IMG/VR virus record: IMGVR_UViG_3300017765_000063
Coordinates: 1-23,735 of that record
DNA from: a virus
Direction: 5' to 3' (one strand)
DNA: 23,735 bases
Positions 1 through 8,696 of the stretch are shown here, one piece after another. Each line of letters opens with the position of its first letter. The first letter of the stretch is position 1. Position numbers and translations under genes: made by a program. Below the pieces are notes generated by a model. The model was not told where the DNA came from. It made no database searches and worked only from the letters and a program-made list of their open reading frames with translations.

Positions 1-705
1 ATTTGTAATATTAGAAGCAGTAGTATTAACATTGGCAATATTAGAAGCCACAGTAGTAACATTAGATGATACACCAGCGACAGTAGTAATATTAGAGTTA
101 TTACCAGCTACAGTATTAATATTAGAAGAATTAGAATTTACAGCGTTAATGTTAGTTGCATTAGAGTTTACAGCACTAACTGCACTAGATATTCCAGCAA
201 CAGTAGTTATATCGCTAGATACACCAGCAAGAGTATTCATGTTAGTTACATTAGAAGATGTAGCTAAAGTGTTCATATCACTTACAATATCTGCAGTAGC
301 AAGTGTATTCATGTCAGATACTACATCAGCAGTACCCAGAGTATTCATATCTGCAACCACATCAGCAGTTGCTAAAGTATTCATATCAGAAACTATGTCA
401 GCTGTGGCTAGGGTATTCATATCTGATACCACATCAGAAGTACCTAATAAGTTCATAGCAGTTACAGTTGCAGAACTACCTAAAACATTCATGTCATTAA
501 CAACATCAGCAGTTCCTAAGATAGCCATATCTGCTACAGCATCTGAAGTACCTAATCTACCTATCTCTGTGGCTTTACCAGCTACAGTACCTATATCCGT
601 TGCATCAGCAGCAACAGCATTAATGTTAGTTGCATTACCAGCAACAGCTGTAACATTAGATGCAATACCACTAACTGTAGTAATATCACTAGCAATACCA
701 GCAAC
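1..705 (-). repeat. Two-period coding repeat array of the tail fibre shaft
   Basis: Tandem degenerate repeats inside the tail fibre gene. 30-bp units (10 residues) occupy 705-556, 36-bp units (12 residues, nine copies) occupy 555-232, and 30-bp units resume from 231 to the edge. The 12-residue units end in DMNT or close variants; the 10-residue units end in ITT, INA or VTT. The DNA copies have diverged at third positions, so the array is not a recent slippage product. Confidence 0.85.
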
Positions 706-1236
706 AGTTGCTACATCTGTAATTGATTGACTAAACTCAATACCATTACCAGAACTATTAACTGTTAGTATCTTATTAGCTACTAATTCAGGAAATATTA
801 ATCCATATGCAGTAGATGTTGTAGAAGCGGCTCTTGGTGATAAGTTAATATCAACACCTTGTTGTTGCATCATTGCAACAATTTTATCTAATTCTGTGTT
901 TAAAGATTCAATAGGAAATATACCAGTACTAGCAAAATCAGTACTTCTAGCTATAGGTAAATTTCTAGTAATTGTATATTTATCATTAACAGTAGCACCA
1001 GCACCTAAGGTTATTGATCCACCACCAGTTACGCCAGCACCAGTTACAGAATACTGAGTAGCACTAGATGGACTAGCTGCTAATGTTAATGTAGTAATAG
1101 CACCATCAGATATAGCAGTTTTTTTAACTACTAAATCAGAATCAGCAAAAAACTCAAACGCAACTGTAAATGAAGTTTGCCCAGCTGTAGCTGTATATTG
1201 TACTCTAGGTGAGGTGTCTGATATTGCTATTGCCAT
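1..1236 (-). CDS. Tail fibre protein, N-terminal part (partial at left edge)
   Basis: Receptor-binding tail fibre, of which only the first 412 codons lie in the window. The ATG at 1236-1234 follows directly on the stop of the upstream internal-virion gene. Residues 1-170 resemble the T7 gp17 N-terminal domain that attaches the fibre to the tail; the recognisable piece is YTATAGQTSFTVAFEF at about 14-29, followed by a turn-rich beta region. From residue 178 to the edge the protein is entirely short repeats: five of 10 residues (178-227), nine of 12 residues (228-335, consensus LATADVVSDMNT), then 10-residue copies again (336 onward, such as VAGNNSNITT). Such repeats suggest a long thin beta-structured or coiled shaft. 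The receptor-binding tip would lie beyond the left edge. The family call is firm; the shaft structure is inferred. Confidence 0.85.
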   Translation of the reverse strand, partial: MAIAISDTSPRVQYTATAGQTSFTVAFEFFADSDLVVKKTAISDGAITTLTLAASPSSATQYSVTGAGVTGGGSITLGAGATVNDKYTITRNLPIARSTDFASTGIFPIESLNTELDKIVAMMQQQGVDINLSPRAASTTSTAYGLIFPELVANKILTVNSSGNGIEFSQSITDVATVAGIASDITTVSGIASNVTAVAGNATNINAVAADATDIGTVAGKATEIGRLGTSDAVADMAILGTADVVNDMNVLGSSATVTAMNLLGTSDVVSDMNTLATADIVSDMNTLATADVVADMNTLGTADVVSDMNTLATADIVSDMNTLATSSNVTNMNTLAGVSSDITTVAGISSAVSAVNSNATNINAVNSNSSNINTVAGNNSNITTVAGVSSNVTTVASNIANVNTTASNITN

Positions 1237-4200
1237 TTATCTTAATACATCTTTTTCTAATTTATCAAATACTGAATCCAAAAACCATACATTCTGGAAA
1301 GGTACAAGTCTACGCACATTCCTTGCTGTGTGATGATTGTATTTACCAGTTCCCCATGTCCACATAATATCTGCTATATTTGTTATTTGGTTAGCAGTTG
1401 GACCTAATACATCAGGAATAGGATTATTTAATATATCTTTGTATGTTCCATAAGGTTTTTTACCACCTAATAATGGTCTTAAACCTATTTCATTATTACC
1501 TAATCTTTCTATTGCATTATTAATATCTGAAAAAATACCACCTAATCCTGATCTATCAAAACCATCTACTATCTTTTGACCAAAAGGTTTTTTACTATAA
1601 TCTCTATTAAATTGCTTTTGTCTAAATGCATCTACCATCATACCAGCACCCATCAATAACAATATTCCTTGCATAAAATTTGTATCTTTTTCTTGTAATC
1701 CACGCATTAACATTCTTTGTGTAGCAGCAGCACCAAATTTTTTAAACTGTGCTAAAGCACCACCCATTTCACTATTTGCCCAGAGAGGTACATCTCCTTT
1801 ACTTGGAGTAACAATATCTACATTTACTTGTTTAGATAATCCTTGATGATATATTTCAGCAGCTTTACGAGCTTCTACAGTATCATCCCAAGAATCACTA
1901 TTAGCAACACGCATATGTTTAAAATCATTGCCATCTGCTTTTGTTGATATTTTACCATTTTTACCAACACCATGTTTTTGATATTGTTTATATATCTCTC
2001 TAGCAATAGTATCATCTATTCCTAAAAAGTTTAATCTAGCTCTATTTAATTTAGATATACTTTTTCCTAATGCTATTTTTTCTACATTTTCTATTATTCT
2101 AGTGCCATTAAAGAATCCAGCCATAGTTTTTACTGAAGCGTTCCACGGATTACTAGCGTTTAGAAATGTAAAATAGACATTTCCCACCTTACTCATTCCT
2201 CTTTCCATTTTATTAAATACACCGAAAGCATCTTCCATACCATACATACCCATAGCTCTTGAGCTATCTATCATGTCTAATGCTTCACCGCCTAATTGTG
2301 TAGAGTTTTTAGACATCTTAAGTATTTCTTTAGCCATACCACTTTGGAACATTTCTGTTTGTATTTTAAATGTTTTACCCATACCATTAATCATAATTAA
2401 TCTAGCTGTATCTACTACTTGTGCTATACCAGTAAGCATAGTTGTAGCATTATACAGCTTCATCATTCTTAGACCTCTACTAAAAGTCCTATTGGGATCT
2501 TGTGCTAAACCATATGTGCCTCTAGTTAAATGTATAGAAGCATCTAAATCTTTTATGTTTTGTATTTGTTGTTTTGTTAAAAACTTTTCTAAAGGTTCTT
2601 GATTTATATCTCCTAGTTGATTGTAATACTTATCGTATTTACCATTTTTTCTTAACATATTATCTACAATTTGTAATATACCTTGTTGATAATTACCATC
2701 AGCAGACCAACGACTACCATAACCCATAGGATCACCAAATACTTTTGTAAGTTCTATATCAGGAACTACTTGATTAAAGTAATGTCTTTGTAAAAGCATT
2801 ACATCATCTTCCATAAATCCTTCTTTCATTAATCTTGTATAATCAATATTTAATTCTCTACCTAAAAATCTACTAGATATTTTATTAACTTCTTCTATTC
2901 CTTCATCAGTAAACTTTGCTACGCTTGATAATTGTTCATCAATGCTTTTTAAACGCAAAGTTGGTTGATATTGCATAAAAGATTCTATTATGTCGTCAAT
3001 AATAACCTTAGATAATCCTTGTTTTTCTAATTCTTCTTGCATTATTCTTTTGAATAATTCAGGGTTAGCATCAATAGCATCTCTTTTATATAAAGGATTA
3101 ATATAATTTTTTCTTAAAATTTTACCTTTCTTTAACAATTCTAATTTATTCTCTATTTTTCTTTTTGTTGTAATAAGTTTATTAAGCTGTTCTAATTTTT
3201 TAGGATTAGTTACTGCTTTTCTTCCTTTAATACTACCATCCATAAAAGATATATATTTTTCTATTTGACTTAAATGCCATGTATGCCATGAAATAGAAAT
3301 TTCTGATTCAGCATATTCTTTACCCAATGGACCATAAAATAAATCTTCAGTATGTTTTGCAGCAGCTCTAACTTCTGGTTCTACTGCTAAGTTAGGATCT
3401 AATCTAGCTCTAGTTACAGCAGAAGAAAATTCTCTTGGTGTCATAACACCAGTTTTATTCATTCCTGTACCTATTTTAGTATTAATAGTTTTCTCAAAAA
3501 TATTCTGTTCATTTTTGCCAAGTCTTTTTAAATAAGTATTGTATTCAGACATAACTGCATCATCACTAATTTTAATCATGTAATGTCTTGATTTTATTTT
3601 TCTTTCAATAGTTGCACCAGAAACTACTCCTTCAAAATTACCTTTAGTTAGTAAAGGACTTTCTAATACAGTAGTAATAAAATCTTGCTCATCTAAACCA
3701 CCTTTATTTAACACTCTAAATATTGGTGTAAATCCAGACTTTTCTCCAAGTATACCCATACCAGTAGGTTTTATTTGATTGGCTTTAATCCATTCTGCTT
3801 CTGTTCTAATTGGTCCTGTAGCACCAGCACCAACAGATCCATCTTTATATAAACCACCACCAACATATTGACTATTAGAATAATGTGTGTCCATATTATC
3901 TAGTTTATTTGCTGTATCATCAAACTGTTTACCAGCTAATTTATTATTAATAGCTGGAAATATAGCTGGTAATAAAAAACCACTAGCAGATATAATAGCA
4001 GTTTCTTCCCATGTTCTTGTATCGCTTAGTCCTTGTTTTGCAAATTCTTCAGTAGTTATTAAACCACCTACTTTTCCTGATCTTAATAATCTACTACCAG
4101 TAAATAAAAAACTACCACCTTTAGTAAACATAAATAAACTAGAAGGATCTGTTAAACCACCTAATACTCTACCTACAATGTAAGATGGAGATCCATTTGC

Positions 4201-4533
4201 TTTTTGAGAATCTTCTACAAAATCTGTAATTAATCTTTTAGTTTGTTTTGCACTTTTACTATGTAAAAAATTGCCAACATAAGGTTCAAATCCTTTAATT
4301 TGGAAATCATTAAATATATTATAATTAGGATCTTCTACAAATTCTGTATCGTTTTGAGCAACACTAGCATCAACTATATATTTAAAACCAAGACCAAATA
4401 TATTTTCATCTGCCCAACCAGCACCTACATCTCTTACATCTTGAAAATAATTTAATGGTTCTGTCGGATCTGGTCTACCATTAATAATAGGTTTTCTAGC
4501 ACCTATATCTCCTATAGTAGATACATCACCCAT
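1237..4533 (-). CDS. Large internal virion protein (T7 gp16-like position)
   Basis: 1098-aa protein directly upstream of the tail fibre, where T7 has gp16, the inner-core protein ejected into the host envelope. T7 gp16 is about 1318 aa and carries an N-terminal transglycosylase domain. This protein is shorter, and I see no such domain; a lysozyme-like domain lies in the preceding gene instead. The sequence is mostly helical and charged. It has hydrophobic stretches around residues 690-720 and at 956-967 (GILLLMGAGMMV), and a C-terminal segment RLVPFQNVWFLDSVFDKL (about 1075-1092) of a kind I recall from marine podovirus internal proteins. It starts one base after the upstream stop. The assignment rests mainly on size, position and this C-terminal motif. 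Confidence 0.7.
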   Translation of the reverse strand: MGDVSTIGDIGARKPIINGRPDPTEPLNYFQDVRDVGAGWADENIFGLGFKYIVDASVAQNDTEFVEDPNYNIFNDFQIKGFEPYVGNFLHSKSAKQTKRLITDFVEDSQKANGSPSYIVGRVLGGLTDPSSLFMFTKGGSFLFTGSRLLRSGKVGGLITTEEFAKQGLSDTRTWEETAIISASGFLLPAIFPAINNKLAGKQFDDTANKLDNMDTHYSNSQYVGGGLYKDGSVGAGATGPIRTEAEWIKANQIKPTGMGILGEKSGFTPIFRVLNKGGLDEQDFITTVLESPLLTKGNFEGVVSGATIERKIKSRHYMIKISDDAVMSEYNTYLKRLGKNEQNIFEKTINTKIGTGMNKTGVMTPREFSSAVTRARLDPNLAVEPEVRAAAKHTEDLFYGPLGKEYAESEISISWHTWHLSQIEKYISFMDGSIKGRKAVTNPKKLEQLNKLITTKRKIENKLELLKKGKILRKNYINPLYKRDAIDANPELFKRIMQEELEKQGLSKVIIDDIIESFMQYQPTLRLKSIDEQLSSVAKFTDEGIEEVNKISSRFLGRELNIDYTRLMKEGFMEDDVMLLQRHYFNQVVPDIELTKVFGDPMGYGSRWSADGNYQQGILQIVDNMLRKNGKYDKYYNQLGDINQEPLEKFLTKQQIQNIKDLDASIHLTRGTYGLAQDPNRTFSRGLRMMKLYNATTMLTGIAQVVDTARLIMINGMGKTFKIQTEMFQSGMAKEILKMSKNSTQLGGEALDMIDSSRAMGMYGMEDAFGVFNKMERGMSKVGNVYFTFLNASNPWNASVKTMAGFFNGTRIIENVEKIALGKSISKLNRARLNFLGIDDTIAREIYKQYQKHGVGKNGKISTKADGNDFKHMRVANSDSWDDTVEARKAAEIYHQGLSKQVNVDIVTPSKGDVPLWANSEMGGALAQFKKFGAAATQRMLMRGLQEKDTNFMQGILLLMGAGMMVDAFRQKQFNRDYSKKPFGQKIVDGFDRSGLGGIFSDINNAIERLGNNEIGLRPLLGGKKPYGTYKDILNNPIPDVLGPTANQITNIADIMWTWGTGKYNHHTARNVRRLVPFQNVWFLDSVFDKLEKDVLR

Positions 4534-4534
4534 A

Positions 4535-6082
4535 TTAATCTAATACAGACTTACTTTTTTTACTAATTTGTGGAGATGTTACTTTTTGTAAATCTGGGAA
4601 ATATGTCATTTGTCCTTGCGACCATGCAGATATAAATCCAGATACATCTCTCATCATAGTTCTAAAACCACCATATCCTATTGCAGCTTGACCTTCTGCA
4701 TCATTCCATAATTCATTTAATAAAGCTGGTTCATATTGTTTTACTTGAGCGGCAGTTGATCCTGAGTAAAACTCATCTGTACCTTCTTTATAACTAGCAA
4801 AGTTTCCAATATATTTCATATCTCCAGTTTCTATAAAGTTTTTTAATGCTTCTTGGAATCTTGGTCCAATCCATGTAGAACTATTATAAGCTAATTTAAC
4901 TAATGCTACTGCAAGATATGCATTTTTGTTAGAAGTTAAATCATCAATACCAGTAATATTTTTTACCATTTGTAATTTATCATCTAACATTTTCATCATT
5001 ACAATGTTATTAACTTCTCTTGTAATTGTTTCTTCACCAGTCATTAATTTTTCAATATCATAACCTAAGTTTGTTAATTCTTTAATAACAGTAGGATCTT
5101 TTAAAGATAATCCAGTTCCAATAGTAGGATCGCCATTATCTGATTTCATAAGATCATATTCTGCTTTTTGTATTTTACTATCTTGAGCAGCCATTTCTAT
5201 TGGACCACCACCACCAGCTCTTGTTCCAACATTAAATGTTTTATTTCTATCTCCTGTAAAACCAGAATCATATGCTTGTGCATAAAATCCACCTTCTTGT
5301 TTTGTAACAGTATCCATTAATAAATTAGTTGCTGTGTTTTGATATCCCATGCCTGTTTGCTCCTTACCTTCAAATTGTGAAGCTAGATTATCATCAAATA
5401 CTCCAGCTTGTTTTTGTTCTTGATATGTTAAAAAATTAATTTGATTTTCTTGTAACTGTCTTTCAACAGTATTCATATCTATATTAACATCAGGTAACCA
5501 TTCAATGTCATTAAACATTCTACCTAAATCTTCTATTCCATTTTTTCCTTTGTTATAACCATTATAAACAAGATTGAACATTCCTTTTAAAGTTTGCATA
5601 ACTAATGGTTGTTCTTCTACATCAGCAAAACCATATGTTTTAAAAAATGTTTGTGCTGCAATATTTTGTGAACTCCAATTTTGCCATGCTTCATTTTGAA
5701 ACTCAGCTCTTACACCACCTAATGTTAATGATGAATTTAGTTCTCTGTTAGCTTCTGGTTTAAAAGATGCATCAGGATCATTAGGATTATTTAATGCCAT
5801 AAAAATACCATCACCATCTGTATCTATTGATATTCTATATGTTGGATCTCCTATACTAGCTGGATCATAATCAAATCTTATTCTTTTATTATCCATTAAT
5901 CCTAAAATATTTTCAGCTGTAAAAAAATCAGAGCTAAGACCTAATGCTGCTCTTTCTCCATCACTTAAATTTAAACCTCTATTTATAATAGTCATAGTAG
6001 CGTCTGTTTTAATTTCATCAACGCTCATACCTTTTTTAGTATAGGTATTATACATAGGATATTTAACTAATTCTGTAGCCAT
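4535..6082 (-). CDS. Internal virion protein with a lysozyme-like (GH24-type) domain
   Basis: 515-aa virion protein, coupled to the upstream gene by a TAATG overlap. Residues about 255-430 read like a phage lysozyme of the T4 type. KQEGG (E263) matches the catalytic Glu-Gly, YD (D272) the catalytic Asp, and DPTIGTGLSL (T320 in 319-328) the T4-lysozyme YTIGIGHLL strand. A helical part ends in a YNSSTWIGPRF segment (399-409) like the asparagine-containing helix of these enzymes. Between D272 and T320 there is an insertion of about 40 residues with a glycine run. The likely role is local peptidoglycan cleavage during DNA entry, the job done by the N-terminal domain of gp16 in T7. The first 250 residues are not recognised. 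The enzymatic call is an inference from motif order. Confidence 0.6.
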   Translation of the reverse strand: MATELVKYPMYNTYTKKGMSVDEIKTDATMTIINRGLNLSDGERAALGLSSDFFTAENILGLMDNKRIRFDYDPASIGDPTYRISIDTDGDGIFMALNNPNDPDASFKPEANRELNSSLTLGGVRAEFQNEAWQNWSSQNIAAQTFFKTYGFADVEEQPLVMQTLKGMFNLVYNGYNKGKNGIEDLGRMFNDIEWLPDVNIDMNTVERQLQENQINFLTYQEQKQAGVFDDNLASQFEGKEQTGMGYQNTATNLLMDTVTKQEGGFYAQAYDSGFTGDRNKTFNVGTRAGGGGPIEMAAQDSKIQKAEYDLMKSDNGDPTIGTGLSLKDPTVIKELTNLGYDIEKLMTGEETITREVNNIVMMKMLDDKLQMVKNITGIDDLTSNKNAYLAVALVKLAYNSSTWIGPRFQEALKNFIETGDMKYIGNFASYKEGTDEFYSGSTAAQVKQYEPALLNELWNDAEGQAAIGYGGFRTMMRDVSGFISAWSQGQMTYFPDLQKVTSPQISKKSKSVLD

Positions 6083-8247
6083 TAATTTTCATCATATGCA
6101 TATCCCATACTTCTAATTGTATTTAGAATATAGGGTAATTGTTTTTTATATGCTTTTTTTAAAGAATCTGGTGTCATATTAATATTATAATTATCATTAC
6201 TAAACATACTAGCTACACTTACTTTAATCATTTCTCCTGCTTCTTGCATAACTAATTGAAAAGAAGGTTCTAATTGATTATCTCTACCCATAATATTAAA
6301 TTCATTATTGCCTGTTAATAAATCTGTATCGGAAAATCCAAAACCCCACCACGGACCATCTTCTTGTTTATCTTCAAAAAAATCTTCCATTAACTTATCA
6401 AATTTTAAATTATTATCTTTAATAACATTATTCATATGTTCAATCTTTTCATCTAAAACTGTTTGTTGTGGGTATACTTGACTAACCCATTTTTCTACAA
6501 TTAATGCTTCGTATTGACCAATAGTATTTACTCCTAAAATATCATTAATTTCTTTTTCAGTTCTATTAGCTAATTTTAAATCTAATCTACCTACTTTTTG
6601 AAACTCTTTATGCAATTCAACAAGATTAGCAAAAGTTTTATTTGCTTCACTATCACTAAAAGCAAGTGGTTGTCCTTTAGTTAAATTTAAATTATTTGCA
6701 AATTCAGCCATATTTCTAAGTTCTGTTCTATCTGCTTGTACTTCATAATTAAAAGTTCCAGCACTACCAAAATAACTTTCTAATTTATCTGGTACTGCTC
6801 CATATGTTTTTGATAATTCTAAAAGAGAAGTTAAAAATAAATTGTTTTGTGCAGCTCCACTTTCACTTACTGTAGATAAATCCATGTTATTAAACATTGC
6901 TCTTGTCATATCTTCAAACTCAATATTAATTAATTCATACATTTGTTGCATCATAGCTTCATCTTTTAATGTTTCTTCATCAATATCTACTCCAAGATTT
7001 TGTAAAGTTTTTGTTCTATTATTAATTAAATTATTAACATCAAATTGATTCATTTTACTTAAAACTTTACCATCTTCAAAAATACTAATTTGACTACTAA
7101 CTTCTTTTATAGCTTCCATTTTGTAATTTTCTTTCATTAATCTACCTAATTGATCTTCTGTTAAACCATTTTTAGTAGCTAAAACTCTTAATTGTTTTTC
7201 ATCATAAATTTCACCATCTCTCATTCCAGCAATAGTATTATTTACAACATCTTCTTTATTTTGATCTAATATTATTTGTTGTTTTTTTACATTTTTTTCA
7301 TTAGCACTATTCCATGTTTCAATATATTTTCCAACTTCTGAAGATATAAATGCTCTTTCTTCCATATTAGTATCTTTATAAACACTAGCATCATCTTTAT
7401 CATGTAAAGGATTATCTAAATAGTTCATACCCCATTTTTGTAATTCAGCATTAATTTTAGATACTTCTGTTATATAATTTTCTGGTATACCCCCAGCACT
7501 TTGTATAAACAAACTGTCTGCTAATTGTGCTGCATCTAAATCTTGTTTAGCTAGACTAATTAATCTTTGTGTTTCAAATCCTATTAAAAGAGTTTTATTA
7601 AATGTTCCTTTTTGTAATTTACCATTTTCATCTATTCTATCAGGAGTACCTAAAGAATTTTTTAATTGTTCTTGTATAGCAGCTGGATAGGAATTATATA
7701 ATTTTTCATAATCAACTATAGTATCTGATATTTCAGGTAATAATGCTTCAGTCCAGTATGATTGCATTTCATCTGGAGTTAATCCCATTATAGCTTCATT
7801 TCTTTGTGAAATAAAATCATTATGATTAATAGCAAATCCATCTATTGCTAAAATATCTTTTTGTGCTTTAGCTTCTTGAAATATTCTATCTCCGTATTCA
7901 AAAGCTATATTGCCAGTAAATGATTTAGCATAATCTTTAAACCTATTAGGAGCTTTTTCTACTAAAGTATTAATATAACTATTAGCTGCTTTAGTAAAAC
8001 CATCTGGGTCATCATAATGTGTTCTTGAAAGCTTTAATAAACTTTGTCTTGATTTTAATTTTAAATCAGTTTTGTATGCTACTTCTTCTTTGTTAGCTTC
8101 TCTTTCTGCAAATACATCTAAAACAGCAGAAGCATTTTTTGCTGCTAAACCTATAGCATCTTCGCTATAGGTAGGAACAACACCCATTCTACTTTGTATA
8201 GAGCTAACTGTTGCTTTGTTTTGTTTTTCGCCTGATGTAAGTGCCAT
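6082..8247 (-). CDS. Internal core protein (T7 gp15-like position)
   Basis: 721-aa, strongly helical, acidic and Asn/Gln/Lys-rich protein with no cysteine-rich or membrane segment. Its size (T7 gp15 is 747 aa) and place between a gp14-like protein and the lysozyme-like/gp16-like pair suggest the middle internal core protein, which stacks on the portal inside the capsid and is ejected with the DNA. It starts by a TAATG overlap with the upstream gene. An aromatic patch, GPWWGFGFSDTDLL, sits at about residues 635-648. I recognise no motif, so the call rests on synteny and length. Confidence 0.65.
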   Translation of the reverse strand: MALTSGEKQNKATVSSIQSRMGVVPTYSEDAIGLAAKNASAVLDVFAEREANKEEVAYKTDLKLKSRQSLLKLSRTHYDDPDGFTKAANSYINTLVEKAPNRFKDYAKSFTGNIAFEYGDRIFQEAKAQKDILAIDGFAINHNDFISQRNEAIMGLTPDEMQSYWTEALLPEISDTIVDYEKLYNSYPAAIQEQLKNSLGTPDRIDENGKLQKGTFNKTLLIGFETQRLISLAKQDLDAAQLADSLFIQSAGGIPENYITEVSKINAELQKWGMNYLDNPLHDKDDASVYKDTNMEERAFISSEVGKYIETWNSANEKNVKKQQIILDQNKEDVVNNTIAGMRDGEIYDEKQLRVLATKNGLTEDQLGRLMKENYKMEAIKEVSSQISIFEDGKVLSKMNQFDVNNLINNRTKTLQNLGVDIDEETLKDEAMMQQMYELINIEFEDMTRAMFNNMDLSTVSESGAAQNNLFLTSLLELSKTYGAVPDKLESYFGSAGTFNYEVQADRTELRNMAEFANNLNLTKGQPLAFSDSEANKTFANLVELHKEFQKVGRLDLKLANRTEKEINDILGVNTIGQYEALIVEKWVSQVYPQQTVLDEKIEHMNNVIKDNNLKFDKLMEDFFEDKQEDGPWWGFGFSDTDLLTGNNEFNIMGRDNQLEPSFQLVMQEAGEMIKVSVASMFSNDNYNINMTPDSLKKAYKKQLPYILNTIRSMGYAYDEN

Positions 8248-8696
8248 TAGCTATAATATTTATAATTTCCATATCCATTAACTAAACCAGCTATAGCAGA
8301 AGTATAGCCACCAAAAGTAACTGCATCCATTTTAGCTTGGTTTTCAAATGCCATTTGTCTATATTTTAAATTAACAGATTTACCCATTAATCTAATATCT
8401 GATATATCTTTATTTCTATTAGATATAACTTGTTTGTTCATATTTAGAAAAGACATACTATCATCTGCATAACCAGCTATAGATTGATAAGCTAAATTAT
8501 TAGCTATTTCTTTTTGAGCATATTGATTTCTAGCATTTTCTTCTTGAGCAGCTGCTAGTTCAGCCATTTTAGATTCTGTTTCCAATCTATAATTTTCTCT
8601 ATTGAGTGCAGCTTGTTGCGATCTCATAGATGATATTGTTCCTACAGCTGATACTCCAGCTGATATTAACATTAATGTTGCAGCATTAGCGGTCAT
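8247..8696 (-). CDS. Internal virion protein B (T7 gp14-like)
   Basis: 149-aa protein that overlaps the end of tail tube B by four bases (ATGA). It has a hydrophobic N-terminus (about residues 5-20, ATLMLISAGVSAVGTISS), then a long Ala/Glu/Gln-rich helix (about 25-75), and a small Gly/Ala-rich C-terminus. This is the usual architecture of T7 gp14 and its relatives, which follow tail tube B and form part of the ejected internal core and outer-membrane channel. It is somewhat shorter than T7 gp14 (196 aa). Its job is inferred from order and architecture. Confidence 0.7.
   Translation of the reverse strand: MTANAATLMLISAGVSAVGTISSMRSQQAALNRENYRLETESKMAELAAAQEENARNQYAQKEIANNLAYQSIAGYADDSMSFLNMNKQVISNRNKDISDIRLMGKSVNLKYRQMAFENQAKMDAVTFGGYTSAIAGLVNGYGNYKYYS

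Noticed and set aside
32-730. Plus-strand 232-codon open frame at the left edge
   Set aside because: It is the antisense of the tail fibre repeats; its periodic sequence mirrors the repeat array, and the minus strand gives a clear T7-type fibre N-terminus.
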